This document shows, one piece after another, positions 21,566 to 30,829 of a stretch of DNA of 64,000 bases. Under the pieces are notes generated by a model. That model saw nothing but the letters and a program-made list of their open reading frames with translations, searched no databases and was not told the DNA's origin. The DNA lies in assembly GCA_024275315.1 (NCBI GenBank), contig JAJRZK010000020.1:36658-100657 (forward strand). The letters run 5' to 3'. Position 1 is the first letter of the stretch. Every line of letters begins with the position of its first letter. The DNA comes from Nitrospirota bacterium. Its GTDB lineage: Bacteria > Nitrospinota_A > UBA7883. Position numbers and translations under genes: made by a program.

Positions 21566-21648
21566 TTATTGCGCCGCCACAACGCAAACCCCATCTGTTT
21601 AACTGGGCTACGCGTCTCAACCTTGATACGTCATGCGCGGGAATTGCG

Positions 21649-22602
21649 TTAACAGTCGACGTCATGGCCGGCTTTATGGCCGGCCGGATCGGGGGGTTCG
21701 GCTTTGTGTTGCTTGTGGGAAGTGTCGGAACAGGCGTATTGTTCTATCTGTACCGTGGAATGCGTGATGCCCAGCTTGTCCACCAGGAATTTTTTTATGT
21801 CCAGAAGCGTTTGAGCCTGGTCTGCGTCACAGCTGACATTGGCGTGAAGCGTAATCATGGTGTTTTCGGAGGTCAGGCTCCACGCGTGAACATGATGAAT
21901 ATCCTCGACGCTTGGAACGGCTTCTTGCAATTGAGCCCGCATCGCCGCCACATCCAGCCATTCCGGGGCGCCTTCAAGAAGGATATGGGCCGACTTCTTT
22001 ACCAGGTCCCACGCACTACGGAAAACAAGCATCGCCACAAAAACCGACAGTATCGGATCGATAGGCGACCAGCCGGTCCATATGATAACAACAGCCGCGA
22101 TAACCGTCCCGATCGATCCGAGCATGTCACCAATCACATGTAGCGCCGCTCCCCGGATATTCATATTATCCTTGTCCCCTCCATGCAACAGGACAAGGGA
22201 GGCGATGTTCACCCCAAGACCGGCCAGGGCAACCACCAGCATGAACCCACCAGCCACCTCCACCGGCGACCAAAAACGTTGAATCGCTTCTATAATGATC
22301 CAACCCACTATCACAACAAGCGTAATACCGTTCAGAAACGCCGCTATCACCTGGAACCGTTGATAGCCGTATGAGCGTTTTGTGTCAGGAAGTTTCCGGG
22401 AAATATGAAAGGCGAACCATGCGAGGGCCAGTGAGGCTGTGTCGGTGAGCATGTGGCCCGCATCCGCCATCAGGGCAAGGGACCCCGAAACGACCCCGCC
22501 AATTATCTCGACCACCATGAACCCGCCGGTGAACAGCATGGCCCAGAACACACGCCGTATGTTGTCTGCGTCGTTTTCGGGCTTTCCGTGGTAATGCGGC
22601 AT
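21649..22602 (-). CDS. Cation diffusion facilitator (CzcD/ZitB-like) metal efflux protein
   Basis: 317 residues, inner-membrane antiporter exporting divalent metals such as zinc in exchange for protons. About six membrane helices; helix II has DAGHMLTDTASLAL (His and Asp of the transport site) and a second HxxxD-type motif lies in helix V (HVIGDMLGSIGTV). The cytoplasmic C-terminal ferredoxin-like domain (HHVHAWSLTSEN) is present. The tail is histidine-rich (SHKQHK, AGHKAGHD), probably extra metal binding. Faces the tRNA tail to tail and is divergent from the GT2 gene. Confidence 0.92.
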   Translation of the reverse strand: MPHYHGKPENDADNIRRVFWAMLFTGGFMVVEIIGGVVSGSLALMADAGHMLTDTASLALAWFAFHISRKLPDTKRSYGYQRFQVIAAFLNGITLVVIVGWIIIEAIQRFWSPVEVAGGFMLVVALAGLGVNIASLVLLHGGDKDNMNIRGAALHVIGDMLGSIGTVIAAVVIIWTGWSPIDPILSVFVAMLVFRSAWDLVKKSAHILLEGAPEWLDVAAMRAQLQEAVPSVEDIHHVHAWSLTSENTMITLHANVSCDADQAQTLLDIKKFLVDKLGITHSTVQIEQYACSDTSHKQHKAEPPDPAGHKAGHDVDC

Positions 22603-22783
22603 TGTTACCTGACAACGGAGGCGCGAGCCATGAAGACCCCGGAAAAGCGTCCGATGAAAAACAGGGCGGGGTATTGTTGACCATGGTGATGATTTTTGCT
22701 AAACATATGTTTCATTCTACTTTAGGATCATAAACCACTTCAAATCAAAACTGGCCGTTTTATAACCGCCCCTGAAAAACGCT

Positions 22784-23986
22784 ATGAATCCGGAAACTGT
22801 CGAGCCTTCGTTCACAATACTGATGCCCACGTATAACCAGGCGAACTTTCTGGCCGAATCGATTGGCAGCGTCCTGGCCCAGACCTATCCAAACTGGGAA
22901 GCCGTTATAGTCAACGACGGCTCGACTGACAACACCAGGGAGGTTCTGGACACCATCGTCCCCCGTGACAAAAGGTTCCGCGTTTTTCACAAGGAAAACG
23001 GAGGCGTGGCGTCCGCCCTGAACGAGGCGCTTGAGCGCGCGTCGGGGGAATGGATATGCTGGCTATCCACGGATGACTTGTTCGAGCCGGACAAGCTGTC
23101 CATCCACACGAAAGCCATAACAGAAAATCGTAACGCCAGGTTTTTCCACTCCGACTACTCAATCCTGGACGATTCCTCCGGCGCAAAACAACAAGCCTGC
23201 GCCGCCTCGATCCAGCCCACGAAGGAATGGGCGTTGTTGCGGCTGTTTCATTCGAACTACATAAACGGGATCAGCGTCGCTATTCACAAGGATGTTTTCG
23301 GGCGTGTGGGAAGATTCAGCGACAAATACCCCTGCGCCCAGGATTTTGAGTTTTGGCTTAAATCTGGTGTTCATTATCCCGTTTATTTCATAGACCAGGC
23401 CACCAGCGTAACCAGGACGTACACGACCCAGATAACAAGAGCATTCCCGGAGCGTGGCATTCTGGACTCCGCCAGGTCCTGCGTCGAGTTCCTGAACCAG
23501 AACCGGTTTTCCAATCTGTTTCCCTGGATCGACCTGCAGGACCCCAATAACATAGGGCGGGTTATCGACAGCGTGATGGAGACGGTAAAGGCTCCGAATT
23601 CATATATTACCATCGGTGGCGGAGCCGGGGCGCTGATCGATCGGATGCGCGAGTGGATATCACAGGAAATTCCCGGCCAGTGGTGGGACCAGATCAGACC
23701 GCAGATGCAAAACCTGGTGGCGCAAATGCAAAGCAGTCCGCTACCCGCCGGTGTTTTACAGGTTTTCAGATCTATCCTTGATCCTTTTGAAGGATACACA
23801 ACCTGCGACCCCTTCGTTGAAATGCGGAGGCATATGGCGTTGTCTATCGATCACGGGGATTTGCAGACAGCCACAACGCTTTGCAGATATTTGAAAAGTT
23901 ATGACCAGGCGTATCCTGACGCGGTCGATAACCTGAGAAAGGCCCTGCTGGCCGCCGGATTCCCGGAATCGGAATTTCATTTCTAG
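22784..23986 (+). CDS. GT2 family glycosyltransferase
   Basis: 400 residues. The first 230 form a GT-A fold: FTILMPTYNQANFLAESIGS, IVNDGSTDNT (UDP-sugar binding), and WLSTDDLFEPDKL with the metal-binding DD of the DxD motif. The C-terminal 170 residues have no recognised domain. Acceptor and donor sugars are unknown. It stands alone, divergent from the efflux gene, and could serve LPS or protein glycosylation together with the cluster at the right edge. Confidence 0.85.
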   Translation: MNPETVEPSFTILMPTYNQANFLAESIGSVLAQTYPNWEAVIVNDGSTDNTREVLDTIVPRDKRFRVFHKENGGVASALNEALERASGEWICWLSTDDLFEPDKLSIHTKAITENRNARFFHSDYSILDDSSGAKQQACAASIQPTKEWALLRLFHSNYINGISVAIHKDVFGRVGRFSDKYPCAQDFEFWLKSGVHYPVYFIDQATSVTRTYTTQITRAFPERGILDSARSCVEFLNQNRFSNLFPWIDLQDPNNIGRVIDSVMETVKAPNSYITIGGGAGALIDRMREWISQEIPGQWWDQIRPQMQNLVAQMQSSPLPAGVLQVFRSILDPFEGYTTCDPFVEMRRHMALSIDHGDLQTATTLCRYLKSYDQAYPDAVDNLRKALLAAGFPESEFHF

Positions 23987-24329
23987 CCTACCGCCAGCCA
24001 ACACACCGCCGGTAATTGATAAAAGGCCCTGCCAGTTGGCGCCCTTTATCTATCAGCCGCTCAATGACCAAGCAGATGATCCCGGCGGTCAACGGTGGAC
24101 ACCCGGCGGATGGGTACAGACCGAAAAGCTTATCCATACCGTTGGGGAGCTGGAAGCTGAAATTATTAAATTCAAGTGGCGTAAATAGCCCAGTAGCTGT
24201 AAGATTGTAATCATGGTGGGATTCAAGGGGGTAATCCATCTGGCTTGTAGCATATTTTCGGGGGGGGATGTGTGTCATATCAAAGCAAAATCCGCTGTAT
24301 GCCGAGCATGACATACTAGTTAATCTATT
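23987..24329. other. 343-base intergenic region before the chemotaxis receptor
   Basis: No convincing gene on either strand. An open minus-strand frame of 108 codons (24314 to 23988) has no ribosome-binding site or recognisable domain. The region includes the flagellar-type promoter candidate at 24281-24308 and a run of G at about 24260-24267. Confidence 0.45.
24281..24308 (+). promoter_or_regulatory. Possible sigma-28 (FliA) promoter of the chemotaxis receptor
   Basis: CAAA at 24281-24284 and GCCGAGCA at 24301-24308, separated by 16 bases, resemble the flagellar sigma-28 consensus (TAAA, 15 bases, GCCGATAA; 6 of 8 in the -10). Located 21 bases before the ATG of a chemotaxis receptor gene, the class of gene sigma-28 normally reads. 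Confidence 0.3.
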
Positions 24330-26534
24330 ATGGGAAAAAAAATCTTAAAAAGCATTCAAACAAAACTTATTGGAATGCTGTCCATTATTCTGGTGGTGAC
24401 ACTTGTAATGGGCGGTTTCCTGATCTCCAACGCGCTTGAAAGCAGGACACTAGCTGTCCGGTATGACCTGATGAACGAAATGGCCGGGAGCCTTAACTCC
24501 GCCGCCGCTTTTCAGGCGATTGAAAGGGGTGTAGGCAACACTATATTGGCCAGCGACTCTCCTCCGCAGAAACTGATCAAAAAATTTAACGACCTGGGCG
24601 TAAAAGGCGACGAACAAGTGCGTCTGGCCATGGAGCGCCTGGACAAACTTATGGAACAGACAGGCAACACGGATCTGAAAAACTCGAAAACTGATTGGGA
24701 AAAACTGCATAACGAGCTTGTCAGAACCAGGCCTGGAATAGTGAATAAATCTGTCGACAGCAAGGACTGGATAAAAATCGTGAGCGAAAACATAAAAATG
24801 GAGTTTAATCTTCGTGATCTTTCGTTCGCGCCATCAAATCCCAGGGAAATGTTGCTATATTACAATAGCACTGTCCGCGCTAAAGTTGCGACGCTTGCAG
24901 AATACGCGGGCCTGGAACGAGCGTTGCTGGGAGCTATCATATCCGGATGGAGCCCGATCATGCCTGCCAAACTGGAAGTGCTGAGAAAATACAGGGCGCT
25001 GGTGGAAAACTCATCCGAGAGCATCCTGTTCCTCAAGAATCTCTCCAGCACACCTCCGGAACTGAAGAAAGCCATACAATCACTTGAAACGGAATTTTTT
25101 GGCCGATACGAGAAGCTCAGGAAAGAAGTGTATTCAGTCGGCGCGAAACTGATGCGGTCCCGCTACCGGTCAGGAGGGAAAATAGAAGAGGCGACCGACG
25201 CCCGGTATCCGGTAAGCGAAAGCGAATGGATAGACCGGGCCACCAAGGCTATCAATTCCGTTCTTGAAGTGTCGAAGGTGGCGGGGAGAATTTCCACAGA
25301 CGCGACTATGGCCATCCAGGATAATTCCCGCAACTCTATTATTAAAAGTGTCGGATTGCTGACTTTGGCGATAACGGTGTTTGGTGTAATTCTCTTTTCG
25401 GTAAAACGATCGATCACCGGTCCACTAAACTTTACCGTGATCCGGTTGCGTGACATTTCCGAGGGCGAGGGTGACCTTACACAGCGAATGCCAGTTACGT
25501 CTGAAGATGAAATTGGCGAGCTTTCATACTGGTTCAATCAATTCATAGAAAAGATTCAGACTATTTTCATAGACATCTCGCACAACTCCAAAACACTGGC
25601 GGCTTCTGCTGTGGAGTTGACATCCATATCGAACCAGCTGGCCAGCGGTTCCGAAGAGACAACAACCCAGGCAAACACGGTGGCCGGGGCGACCGAGCAA
25701 ATGTCGCAGAATATCAACACCATGGCCTCCGCCGTCGAAGAAATGAGTACGAACATCTCTACCGTTTCCAGCGGGGCGGAGCAGGTGTCGGCTAACATGG
25801 AATCTGTATCAGCCGCTGTTGGAGAGATGACCTCGTCCATAGAAGCAATAAACAAAAACGCAAGAGACGCTTCGGCTGTCTCTACAAGGGCTATGGAAAT
25901 GTCGGGGACCGCTTCTAAAACCATGGACACCCTGGGAGCCGCCGCACGGGAAATCGGCGCGGTGACAGAGGTGATAAAACGTATCGCAGAGCAGACAAAC
26001 CTGCTGGCCCTAAACGCCACAATAGAAGCCGCATCCGCCGGAGAGGCCGGCAAGGGATTCGCCGTTGTCGCCCACGAGATAAAAGAACTGGCCAATCAAA
26101 GCGCCCAGGCAGCGGAAAATATCGCCTCGAAGATCGATGGCGTCCAGGGAAACACCCAGGACGCGATAAAGGTTATCGCGGAGGTATCGGGAATAATCAA
26201 CACCATCAACGAGTCGATCAGCGTCATCACGAATTCCGTGGAGCAACAGTCCAGGACAGCGGCGAATATATCCTCCAATATAGACCAGGCCGCAAAAGGG
26301 GCGACCGATATGGCGTCGTCCATAGCCGAGGTCGCCGCCGGAGCCAACGAGGTGTCGAAAAACACCGGCGAAGCCGCGAAAGGGGCCAACGACGTCGCCT
26401 CCAACATCCTGGGAGTCAGCAAAGCGGCCAGCGACACGAACTCTGGCGCCCAGCAGGTGGATACATCCTCCAGAGAGCTTGCCAGCATCGCCGGAGAGCT
26501 CGAAACGATAGTTTCCAGATTCAAGGTGGAGTGA
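24330..26534 (+). CDS. Methyl-accepting chemotaxis protein with NIT-like sensor
   Basis: 734-residue transmembrane receptor. First membrane helix about residues 12-34; periplasmic region 35-340 rich in helices and resembling NIT nitrate/nitrite-sensor domains ([14 protein letters not shown] and later [13 protein letters not shown]); second helix about 341-360; HAMP about 361-413; long signalling coiled coil from about 430. The kinase-contact tip is intact ([22 protein letters not shown], then [18 protein letters not shown] at about 552-590). There is no C-terminal CheR pentapeptide. No che genes are adjacent. The ligand assignment is tentative. Confidence 0.92.
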   Translation: MGKKILKSIQTKLIGMLSIILVVTLVMGGFLISNALESRTLAVRYDLMNEMAGSLNSAAAFQAIERGVGNTILASDSPPQKLIKKFNDLGVKGDEQVRLAMERLDKLMEQTGNTDLKNSKTDWEKLHNELVRTRPGIVNKSVDSKDWIKIVSENIKMEFNLRDLSFAPSNPREMLLYYNSTVRAKVATLAEYAGLERALLGAIISGWSPIMPAKLEVLRKYRALVENSSESILFLKNLSSTPPELKKAIQSLETEFFGRYEKLRKEVYSVGAKLMRSRYRSGGKIEEATDARYPVSESEWIDRATKAINSVLEVSKVAGRISTDATMAIQDNSRNSIIKSVGLLTLAITVFGVILFSVKRSITGPLNFTVIRLRDISEGEGDLTQRMPVTSEDEIGELSYWFNQFIEKIQTIFIDISHNSKTLAASAVELTSISNQLASGSEETTTQANTVAGATEQMSQNINTMASAVEEMSTNISTVSSGAEQVSANMESVSAAVGEMTSSIEAINKNARDASAVSTRAMEMSGTASKTMDTLGAAAREIGAVTEVIKRIAEQTNLLALNATIEAASAGEAGKGFAVVAHEIKELANQSAQAAENIASKIDGVQGNTQDAIKVIAEVSGIINTINESISVITNSVEQQSRTAANISSNIDQAAKGATDMASSIAEVAAGANEVSKNTGEAAKGANDVASNILGVSKAASDTNSGAQQVDTSSRELASIAGELETIVSRFKVE

Positions 26535-26590
26535 CAAGCCCTGTTCATATACGTTTACTGCCGTATACGTAATTACGCCAGGGGGGTGGT

Positions 26591-27286
26591 TTAGACAGAC
26601 ACCAGTTTTGAAACGATAGAACTGAAGATTTTAATTCCATCTGTTCCGCCCAAACTCTCTTCACATACACGCTCGGGATGGGGCATCATGCCTGCTACGT
26701 TCCGGTCAGCGGATAATATACCGGCGATACCGCGCATGGAACCGTTGGGGTTGGCTTGTTGTGTCACGTCCCCTGTGGCGTCGCAATAGCTGAACAATAT
26801 TCGGTCTTCGCTATCCAACCGGTCAAGCGTATCGTCGTCGGCGACATAACGTCCCTCCATATGCGCCACCGGGACTCTTATAATTTCCCCGTCGCTCATG
26901 CAATTGGTGACGAAAGAATCTGTCGTCCCGACCCGCAACCAAGTGTCCCTGCAGACAAATTTCATGGACTCGTTGCGCATGAGCGCACCTGGCAAAAGAC
27001 CCGCCTCTGTCAATATCTGGAACCCGTTGCAGATACCCAAAACCGCGCCACCATCGTCAACATAACGTTTAACCGCGGTCATCACCGGAGACAACCTGGC
27101 TATGGCGCCCGCCCGCAGGTAATCGCCATACGAAAATCCGCCGGGAATTATCACCATATCGAACCCGGCCAGAGAAGTTTCTCCATGCCAGACAAAATCG
27201 GCGTCATGACCCAAAATATGTTTTGTGACGTGATAGCAATCATGGTCACAGTTGGACCCGGGGAACTCGATAATAGCGAATCTCAT
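26591..27286 (-). CDS. purQ: Phosphoribosylformylglycinamidine synthase subunit PurQ
   Basis: Glutaminase subunit of the three-part PurL-PurQ-PurS enzyme of purine synthesis, supplying ammonia for FGAM formation. 231 residues: nucleophile Cys86 in GICNGFQILTE, and His203/Glu205 in HPERVCEESLGG complete the triad. It is the last gene of the minus-strand run, 3 bases after the cyclic-nucleotide-binding gene. The small form of PurL expected to partner it is not in the window. Confidence 0.96.
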   Translation of the reverse strand: MRFAIIEFPGSNCDHDCYHVTKHILGHDADFVWHGETSLAGFDMVIIPGGFSYGDYLRAGAIARLSPVMTAVKRYVDDGGAVLGICNGFQILTEAGLLPGALMRNESMKFVCRDTWLRVGTTDSFVTNCMSDGEIIRVPVAHMEGRYVADDDTLDRLDSEDRILFSYCDATGDVTQQANPNGSMRGIAGILSADRNVAGMMPHPERVCEESLGGTDGIKIFSSIVSKLVSV

Positions 27287-27289
27287 AGG

Positions 27290-27766
27290 CTATTTGAACA
27301 CATCAGCGAAACGACCGGATGTGTGCCTGAGCCTGTTGGATAACGATTTTGCTATGTTGCGCAGAATCTTGGTGGCGATAAAGGGACTACTATCTAGCAA
27401 CCGCTCAAAGTTCTGCCTGGTAAGGATCAACATCTCCGCCTCGTCTATGGCGGTGGCTGTGGCGGAACGGGGCGAATCCTCAATCAGGCTCATCTCCCCG
27501 ACTGTAGCGCCTTTGTTGAACTGGGCCAGCAGGGTTTGACGGCCATCGAACGATTCTTTCCGGATTTCTATTACTCCTTCTATCACATAAAACAGCGAAT
27601 CCCCCACCGCGCCTTCCTTGCACAAAACCATCCCCTTGGGAACCCGCTTGTGGGATACATGCCTTGCCAGCACATCGAGCTCTTCCGGTGTCAACGAATC
27701 GAACTGGGGCACCTCGCACATGAGAATTTTTATATTCTCATAAGGGTCTTCCACATCATCAACCAT
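27290..27766 (-). CDS. Cyclic-nucleotide-binding domain protein without DNA-binding domain
   Basis: 158 residues, essentially one CAP_ED domain: RVPKGMVLCKEGAVGDSLFY, the phosphate-binding cassette GATVGEMSLIEDSPRSATATA (its Arg-Ser-Ala binds the cyclic phosphate in known members), then a helical end (FIATKILRNIAKSLSNRL). No helix-turn-helix follows, so it is not a Crp-type regulator. Its start overlaps the end of purS by 8 bases and purQ starts 3 bases after it, so it sits inside the purS-purQ pair and should be made with them. Role unknown; it may tune FGAM synthase or act in trans. Confidence 0.88.
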   Translation of the reverse strand: MVDDVEDPYENIKILMCEVPQFDSLTPEELDVLARHVSHKRVPKGMVLCKEGAVGDSLFYVIEGVIEIRKESFDGRQTLLAQFNKGATVGEMSLIEDSPRSATATAIDEAEMLILTRQNFERLLDSSPFIATKILRNIAKSLSNRLRHTSGRFADVFK

Positions 27767-28004
27767 TTTGAATCTCTACTTTGTAGTTTTCGGTCACGGG
27801 GTTGGCCAGTAATTTTTCGCACATACGCTCAAGCGCCGCGGTGGCCGCGGCTTCGTTTTCCTCGTCGATTTCCACCTCGATGTACTTGCCGATCCGCACA
27901 TCCCTGATAGATTGCCCGTCCATAGCCTCCAGAGTGTGGCGCACAGCCCTGCCTTGCGTGTCGAGCACTCCTGGTTTTAACGTGACCGTAATACTTGCTT
28001 TCAT
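27759..28004 (-). CDS. purS: Phosphoribosylformylglycinamidine synthase subunit PurS
   Basis: 81 residues from the ATG at 28004 (MKASITVTLKPGVLDTQGRA), the usual PurS size; the frame is open further up to 28106 but that part overlaps purC. GGGGTGAG lies about 6 bases before the chosen start. PurS bridges PurL and PurQ and helps ammonia transfer. The motif RVGKYIE is here RIGKYIEVEID. It lies 7 bases after purC. Confidence 0.94.
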   Translation of the reverse strand: MKASITVTLKPGVLDTQGRAVRHTLEAMDGQSIRDVRIGKYIEVEIDEENEAAATAALERMCEKLLANPVTENYKVEIQNG

Positions 28005-28011
28005 ATGCATC

Positions 28012-28743
28012 TCACCCCGCCCCAAGGATACGTCGCCGAATTTCATCGTATGCTTCCGGAATATTGCCCAGGTCGCGGCGGAACCGGTCCTTGTCCATTT
28101 TCTCACCGCTTTGCTTGTCCCATAACCTGCATCCGTCCGGGCTTATCTCGTCAGCAAGCAACACCCCTTCGGGACCTCTACCGAACTCGAGCTTGTAATC
28201 CACCAGTGTGGTTCCGATCTTATCGAAAAAAGCCACGAGCCATTCGTTGATCCGGAAGGCTTCACGCTCGATACGCTCCATCTCCTTGTCCGTGGCCAGG
28301 TTGAACGCCCGGATGTGGAACCTGTTTATCATCGGGTCGCCCAGCGCGTCATCCTTGTAATAATATTCCAATATCGGAAAAGCCAATTTTCCACCTTCCT
28401 CCACACCCATCCGCTTCGCCAGCGAGCCCGCGATGACGTTGCGCATAACAACCTCCACCGGGATAATCTCCAGCTTTTTGACCAGCATATCCCTTTCGCC
28501 GGACTTTTCAACAAAATGGGTTTTTATCCCTTCTTTTTCCAGCAGAGAAAATATGTGGGAGGATATGGCGTTATTGCAAATCCCTTTGTTTGCTATAGTC
28601 CCCTTTTTCTTTCCGTTAAAAGCCGTGGCGTCATCCTTGAAATGCTGTATCAAAAGGTCACTGGCGGAAGTGGCGTAGATTATCTTCGCCTTGCCTTCAT
28701 GGATGGCTTCGCCCCTGGTCACCCGGTTTAAATCGCTGGCCAT
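28012..28743 (-). CDS. purC: SAICAR synthase
   Basis: Phosphoribosylaminoimidazole-succinocarboxamide synthase, condensing CAIR with aspartate. 243 residues, typical length. Diagnostic segments: EGKAKIIYA near the N-terminus (ATP site), VEVVMRNVIAGSLAKR, and LVDYKLEFGRGPEGVLLADEISPD. Sits 9 bases after purB and 7 before purS; the order purB-purC-purS-(cNMP)-purQ is a conserved kind of purine cluster with one insertion. Confidence 0.97.
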   Translation of the reverse strand: MASDLNRVTRGEAIHEGKAKIIYATSASDLLIQHFKDDATAFNGKKKGTIANKGICNNAISSHIFSLLEKEGIKTHFVEKSGERDMLVKKLEIIPVEVVMRNVIAGSLAKRMGVEEGGKLAFPILEYYYKDDALGDPMINRFHIRAFNLATDKEMERIEREAFRINEWLVAFFDKIGTTLVDYKLEFGRGPEGVLLADEISPDGCRLWDKQSGEKMDKDRFRRDLGNIPEAYDEIRRRILGAG

Positions 28744-28752
28744 AATCGATCG

Positions 28753-30048
28753 TCAACTCTTGAAAACTGTTTTGAAAATATCGTCCACGTGTCTCAGATA
28801 ATAAGTCAAATCGAAAGATTCTTCAATCCGCTCCTTTGAAAGGGCTCCCCGGACTTTTGGCTCCGCCAATAGCAAATCCATAAACTGTTCCTTTTCTTTC
28901 CAACACTTCATGGCCGCTCTTTGCACCGCCAGATACGCGTCTTCGCGTTTCATACCCGCCTCGGTCAGCTCCAGCATGATCTTCTGTGAAAATATCAGCC
29001 CGTTGGTTTTCTCTATATTCTCCAGCATGTTGTCCGGATAGACTATCATCCCGTCTAAAAGCAGGTTGAGCTTGTTTAGCATCGTGTCAGTCAATATTGT
29101 TGAATCCGGCACGGTTATCCGCTCCACCGATGAGTGGGATATATCCCTTTCGTGCCACAACGCCACATTGTCAAGGGCGGAAATCACGTTGCCCTTCACC
29201 ACCCTGGCCAGTCCGGTGATGTTTTCGGCCGTTATTGGGTTACGCTTGTGCGGCATAGCCGAAGAACCTTTCTGTCCTTCATGGAAAAACTCCTCAACTT
29301 CCAAAACCTCGGTTCTTTGAAGATGGCGGAGCTCCACGGCTATTTTCTCTATCGACGACGCCAGAATTGCCAGCGTGCACATATATTCCGCGTGCCGGTC
29401 GCGTTGCAACACCTGGGTGGAGATGGGAGCCGGTTTCAGCCCGAGCTTTTTGCACACATATTTCTCTATTTTGCGTGTGACGTTGGCGTATGTGCCCACC
29501 GCTCCCGATATTTTCCCGACCGCTATTGTTTCTTTCGCCCGTTCCAGCCTCTCACGGTTGCGCTTCATGTCGGCGTACCACAAGGCCAGTTTCAACCCGA
29601 ATGTGGTGGGTTCTGCGTGAATCCCATGCGACCTGCCTATGCAGATAGTGTCCTTATGCTCATGCGCGCGGCGTTTGAGGGTTCCCAAAACCTTGTCGAC
29701 ATCATTCAGAATAATGTTGATGGCGTCCACCATCAATACGCTCATCGCGGTATCCACCACATCCGACGATGTAAGGCCATAGTGGATATAGCGGGATTCC
29801 GGCCCAACACATTCCGCCACGCTGGTTAAAAACGCCAGCACGTCGTGACGCAGTTCCGCCTCCAGTTCCTCTATCCTTTTGATATCGAAACTTGCCTTCC
29901 AGCGGATCGTGCGCAAAGCTTCCCGGGGTATAAACCCCTCCTCCGCCCAGGCCTCACATGCTAGCAACTCGACCTTAAGCCATGTGGCGTATTTGCTGTC
30001 AAGCGCCCATACTCTCTCCATTTCAGGGCGTGTGTAACGGGGTATCAC
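28753..30048 (-). CDS. purB: Adenylosuccinate lyase
   Basis: Cleaves SAICAR and adenylosuccinate, releasing fumarate, in two steps of purine synthesis. 431 residues with the fumarase/aspartase signature GSSAMPHKRNPITAEN, plus TSSDVVDTA and RSHGIHAEPTTFG (catalytic His region). The start is GTG at 30048 (MIPRYTRPEMERVW), backed by AGGAGG 8 bases upstream; 16 bases separate it from the metallo-beta-lactamase-fold gene. Confidence 0.97.
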   Translation of the reverse strand: MIPRYTRPEMERVWALDSKYATWLKVELLACEAWAEEGFIPREALRTIRWKASFDIKRIEELEAELRHDVLAFLTSVAECVGPESRYIHYGLTSSDVVDTAMSVLMVDAINIILNDVDKVLGTLKRRAHEHKDTICIGRSHGIHAEPTTFGLKLALWYADMKRNRERLERAKETIAVGKISGAVGTYANVTRKIEKYVCKKLGLKPAPISTQVLQRDRHAEYMCTLAILASSIEKIAVELRHLQRTEVLEVEEFFHEGQKGSSAMPHKRNPITAENITGLARVVKGNVISALDNVALWHERDISHSSVERITVPDSTILTDTMLNKLNLLLDGMIVYPDNMLENIEKTNGLIFSQKIMLELTEAGMKREDAYLAVQRAAMKCWKEKEQFMDLLLAEPKVRGALSKERIEESFDLTYYLRHVDDIFKTVFKS

Positions 30049-30064
30049 CGTGTTATCCTCCTGG

Positions 30065-30829
30065 TTATTCCACTGTCATTACGTTGCCGGGTTTGTCCTG
30101 GGTGGCCACTTCAAACGGTGTCACCCCCAGAGCCGCGCCTGCCATCAGGCGCAGGAGATCCGGGTTGTTGTTGGTTTTGGACAGGTGGGCGAAAGTCACC
30201 CCCTGCAACCCTTCGTGGGAAATGTTACTTACAAGCTGTACACCCGCCTCGTTGGACAAATGACCCGAGCGGGAGGCTATTCGCTGTTTGACTTTCCAGG
30301 GGTATGGCCCGGCCTTGAGCATCTCCGGATCATGATTGGCTTCCACCACCACGTAATCCATATTTTTCAGTTTTTCCCGCATCAGCCTGGTCACCGCTCC
30401 GGCGTCTGTCGTCACAGCCACTTTCCTTTCCTCGTGGCGAAAGATAAAAGAACAGGGATCGGCGCTATCGTGCGGTATGGAAAAAGATTCCACTGTAATG
30501 CAATCCAGGGAAAAACCGCTTCCGGTCTCAAAACCCATCACCTCCCCCACGTCGCCGATCGTGTTCTTTATTCTCGCATATGTCCTCCGGTTGGCGAAGA
30601 CGGGAATTTTCAGCCGTCGCGACAAGGGCCCCACTCCCCTGACATGGTCGGAATGCTCATGGGAAATCACGATTCCCTTGATCGCGCCAATGTCGAGATT
30701 GGCCATCTGGAGCCTTTTGAGAATTTCCCGGGCCGGGAAACCGGCGTCGAGCAACAGCGCGGAGGTTCCGCCTCCTATGTATATACAGTTGCCAGAAGAT
30801 CCGGAGCCCAGCACGCACAGCCGGATCAT
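30065..30829 (-). CDS. Metallo-beta-lactamase-fold hydrolase, YycJ/WalJ type
   Basis: 254 residues starting MIRLCVLGSGSSGNCIYI, characteristic of the YycJ family. The metal site is intact: ISHEHSDHVRGV (HxHxDH) with further ligands in TTDAGAVT and EANHD. Family members are exonuclease-like proteins; a role in DNA repair or cell-envelope signalling has been proposed in Bacillus. Its start overlaps the stop of the deoxyhypusine-synthase-like gene by 4 bases, and purB follows after 16. Confidence 0.88.
   Translation of the reverse strand: MIRLCVLGSGSSGNCIYIGGGTSALLLDAGFPAREILKRLQMANLDIGAIKGIVISHEHSDHVRGVGPLSRRLKIPVFANRRTYARIKNTIGDVGEVMGFETGSGFSLDCITVESFSIPHDSADPCSFIFRHEERKVAVTTDAGAVTRLMREKLKNMDYVVVEANHDPEMLKAGPYPWKVKQRIASRSGHLSNEAGVQLVSNISHEGLQGVTFAHLSKTNNNPDLLRLMAGAALGVTPFEVATQDKPGNVMTVE

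Noticed and set aside
23988..24314. 108-codon open frame on the minus strand between the GT2 and chemotaxis genes
   Set aside because: No ribosome-binding site, no domain, no signal peptide; composition looks like noncoding sequence.
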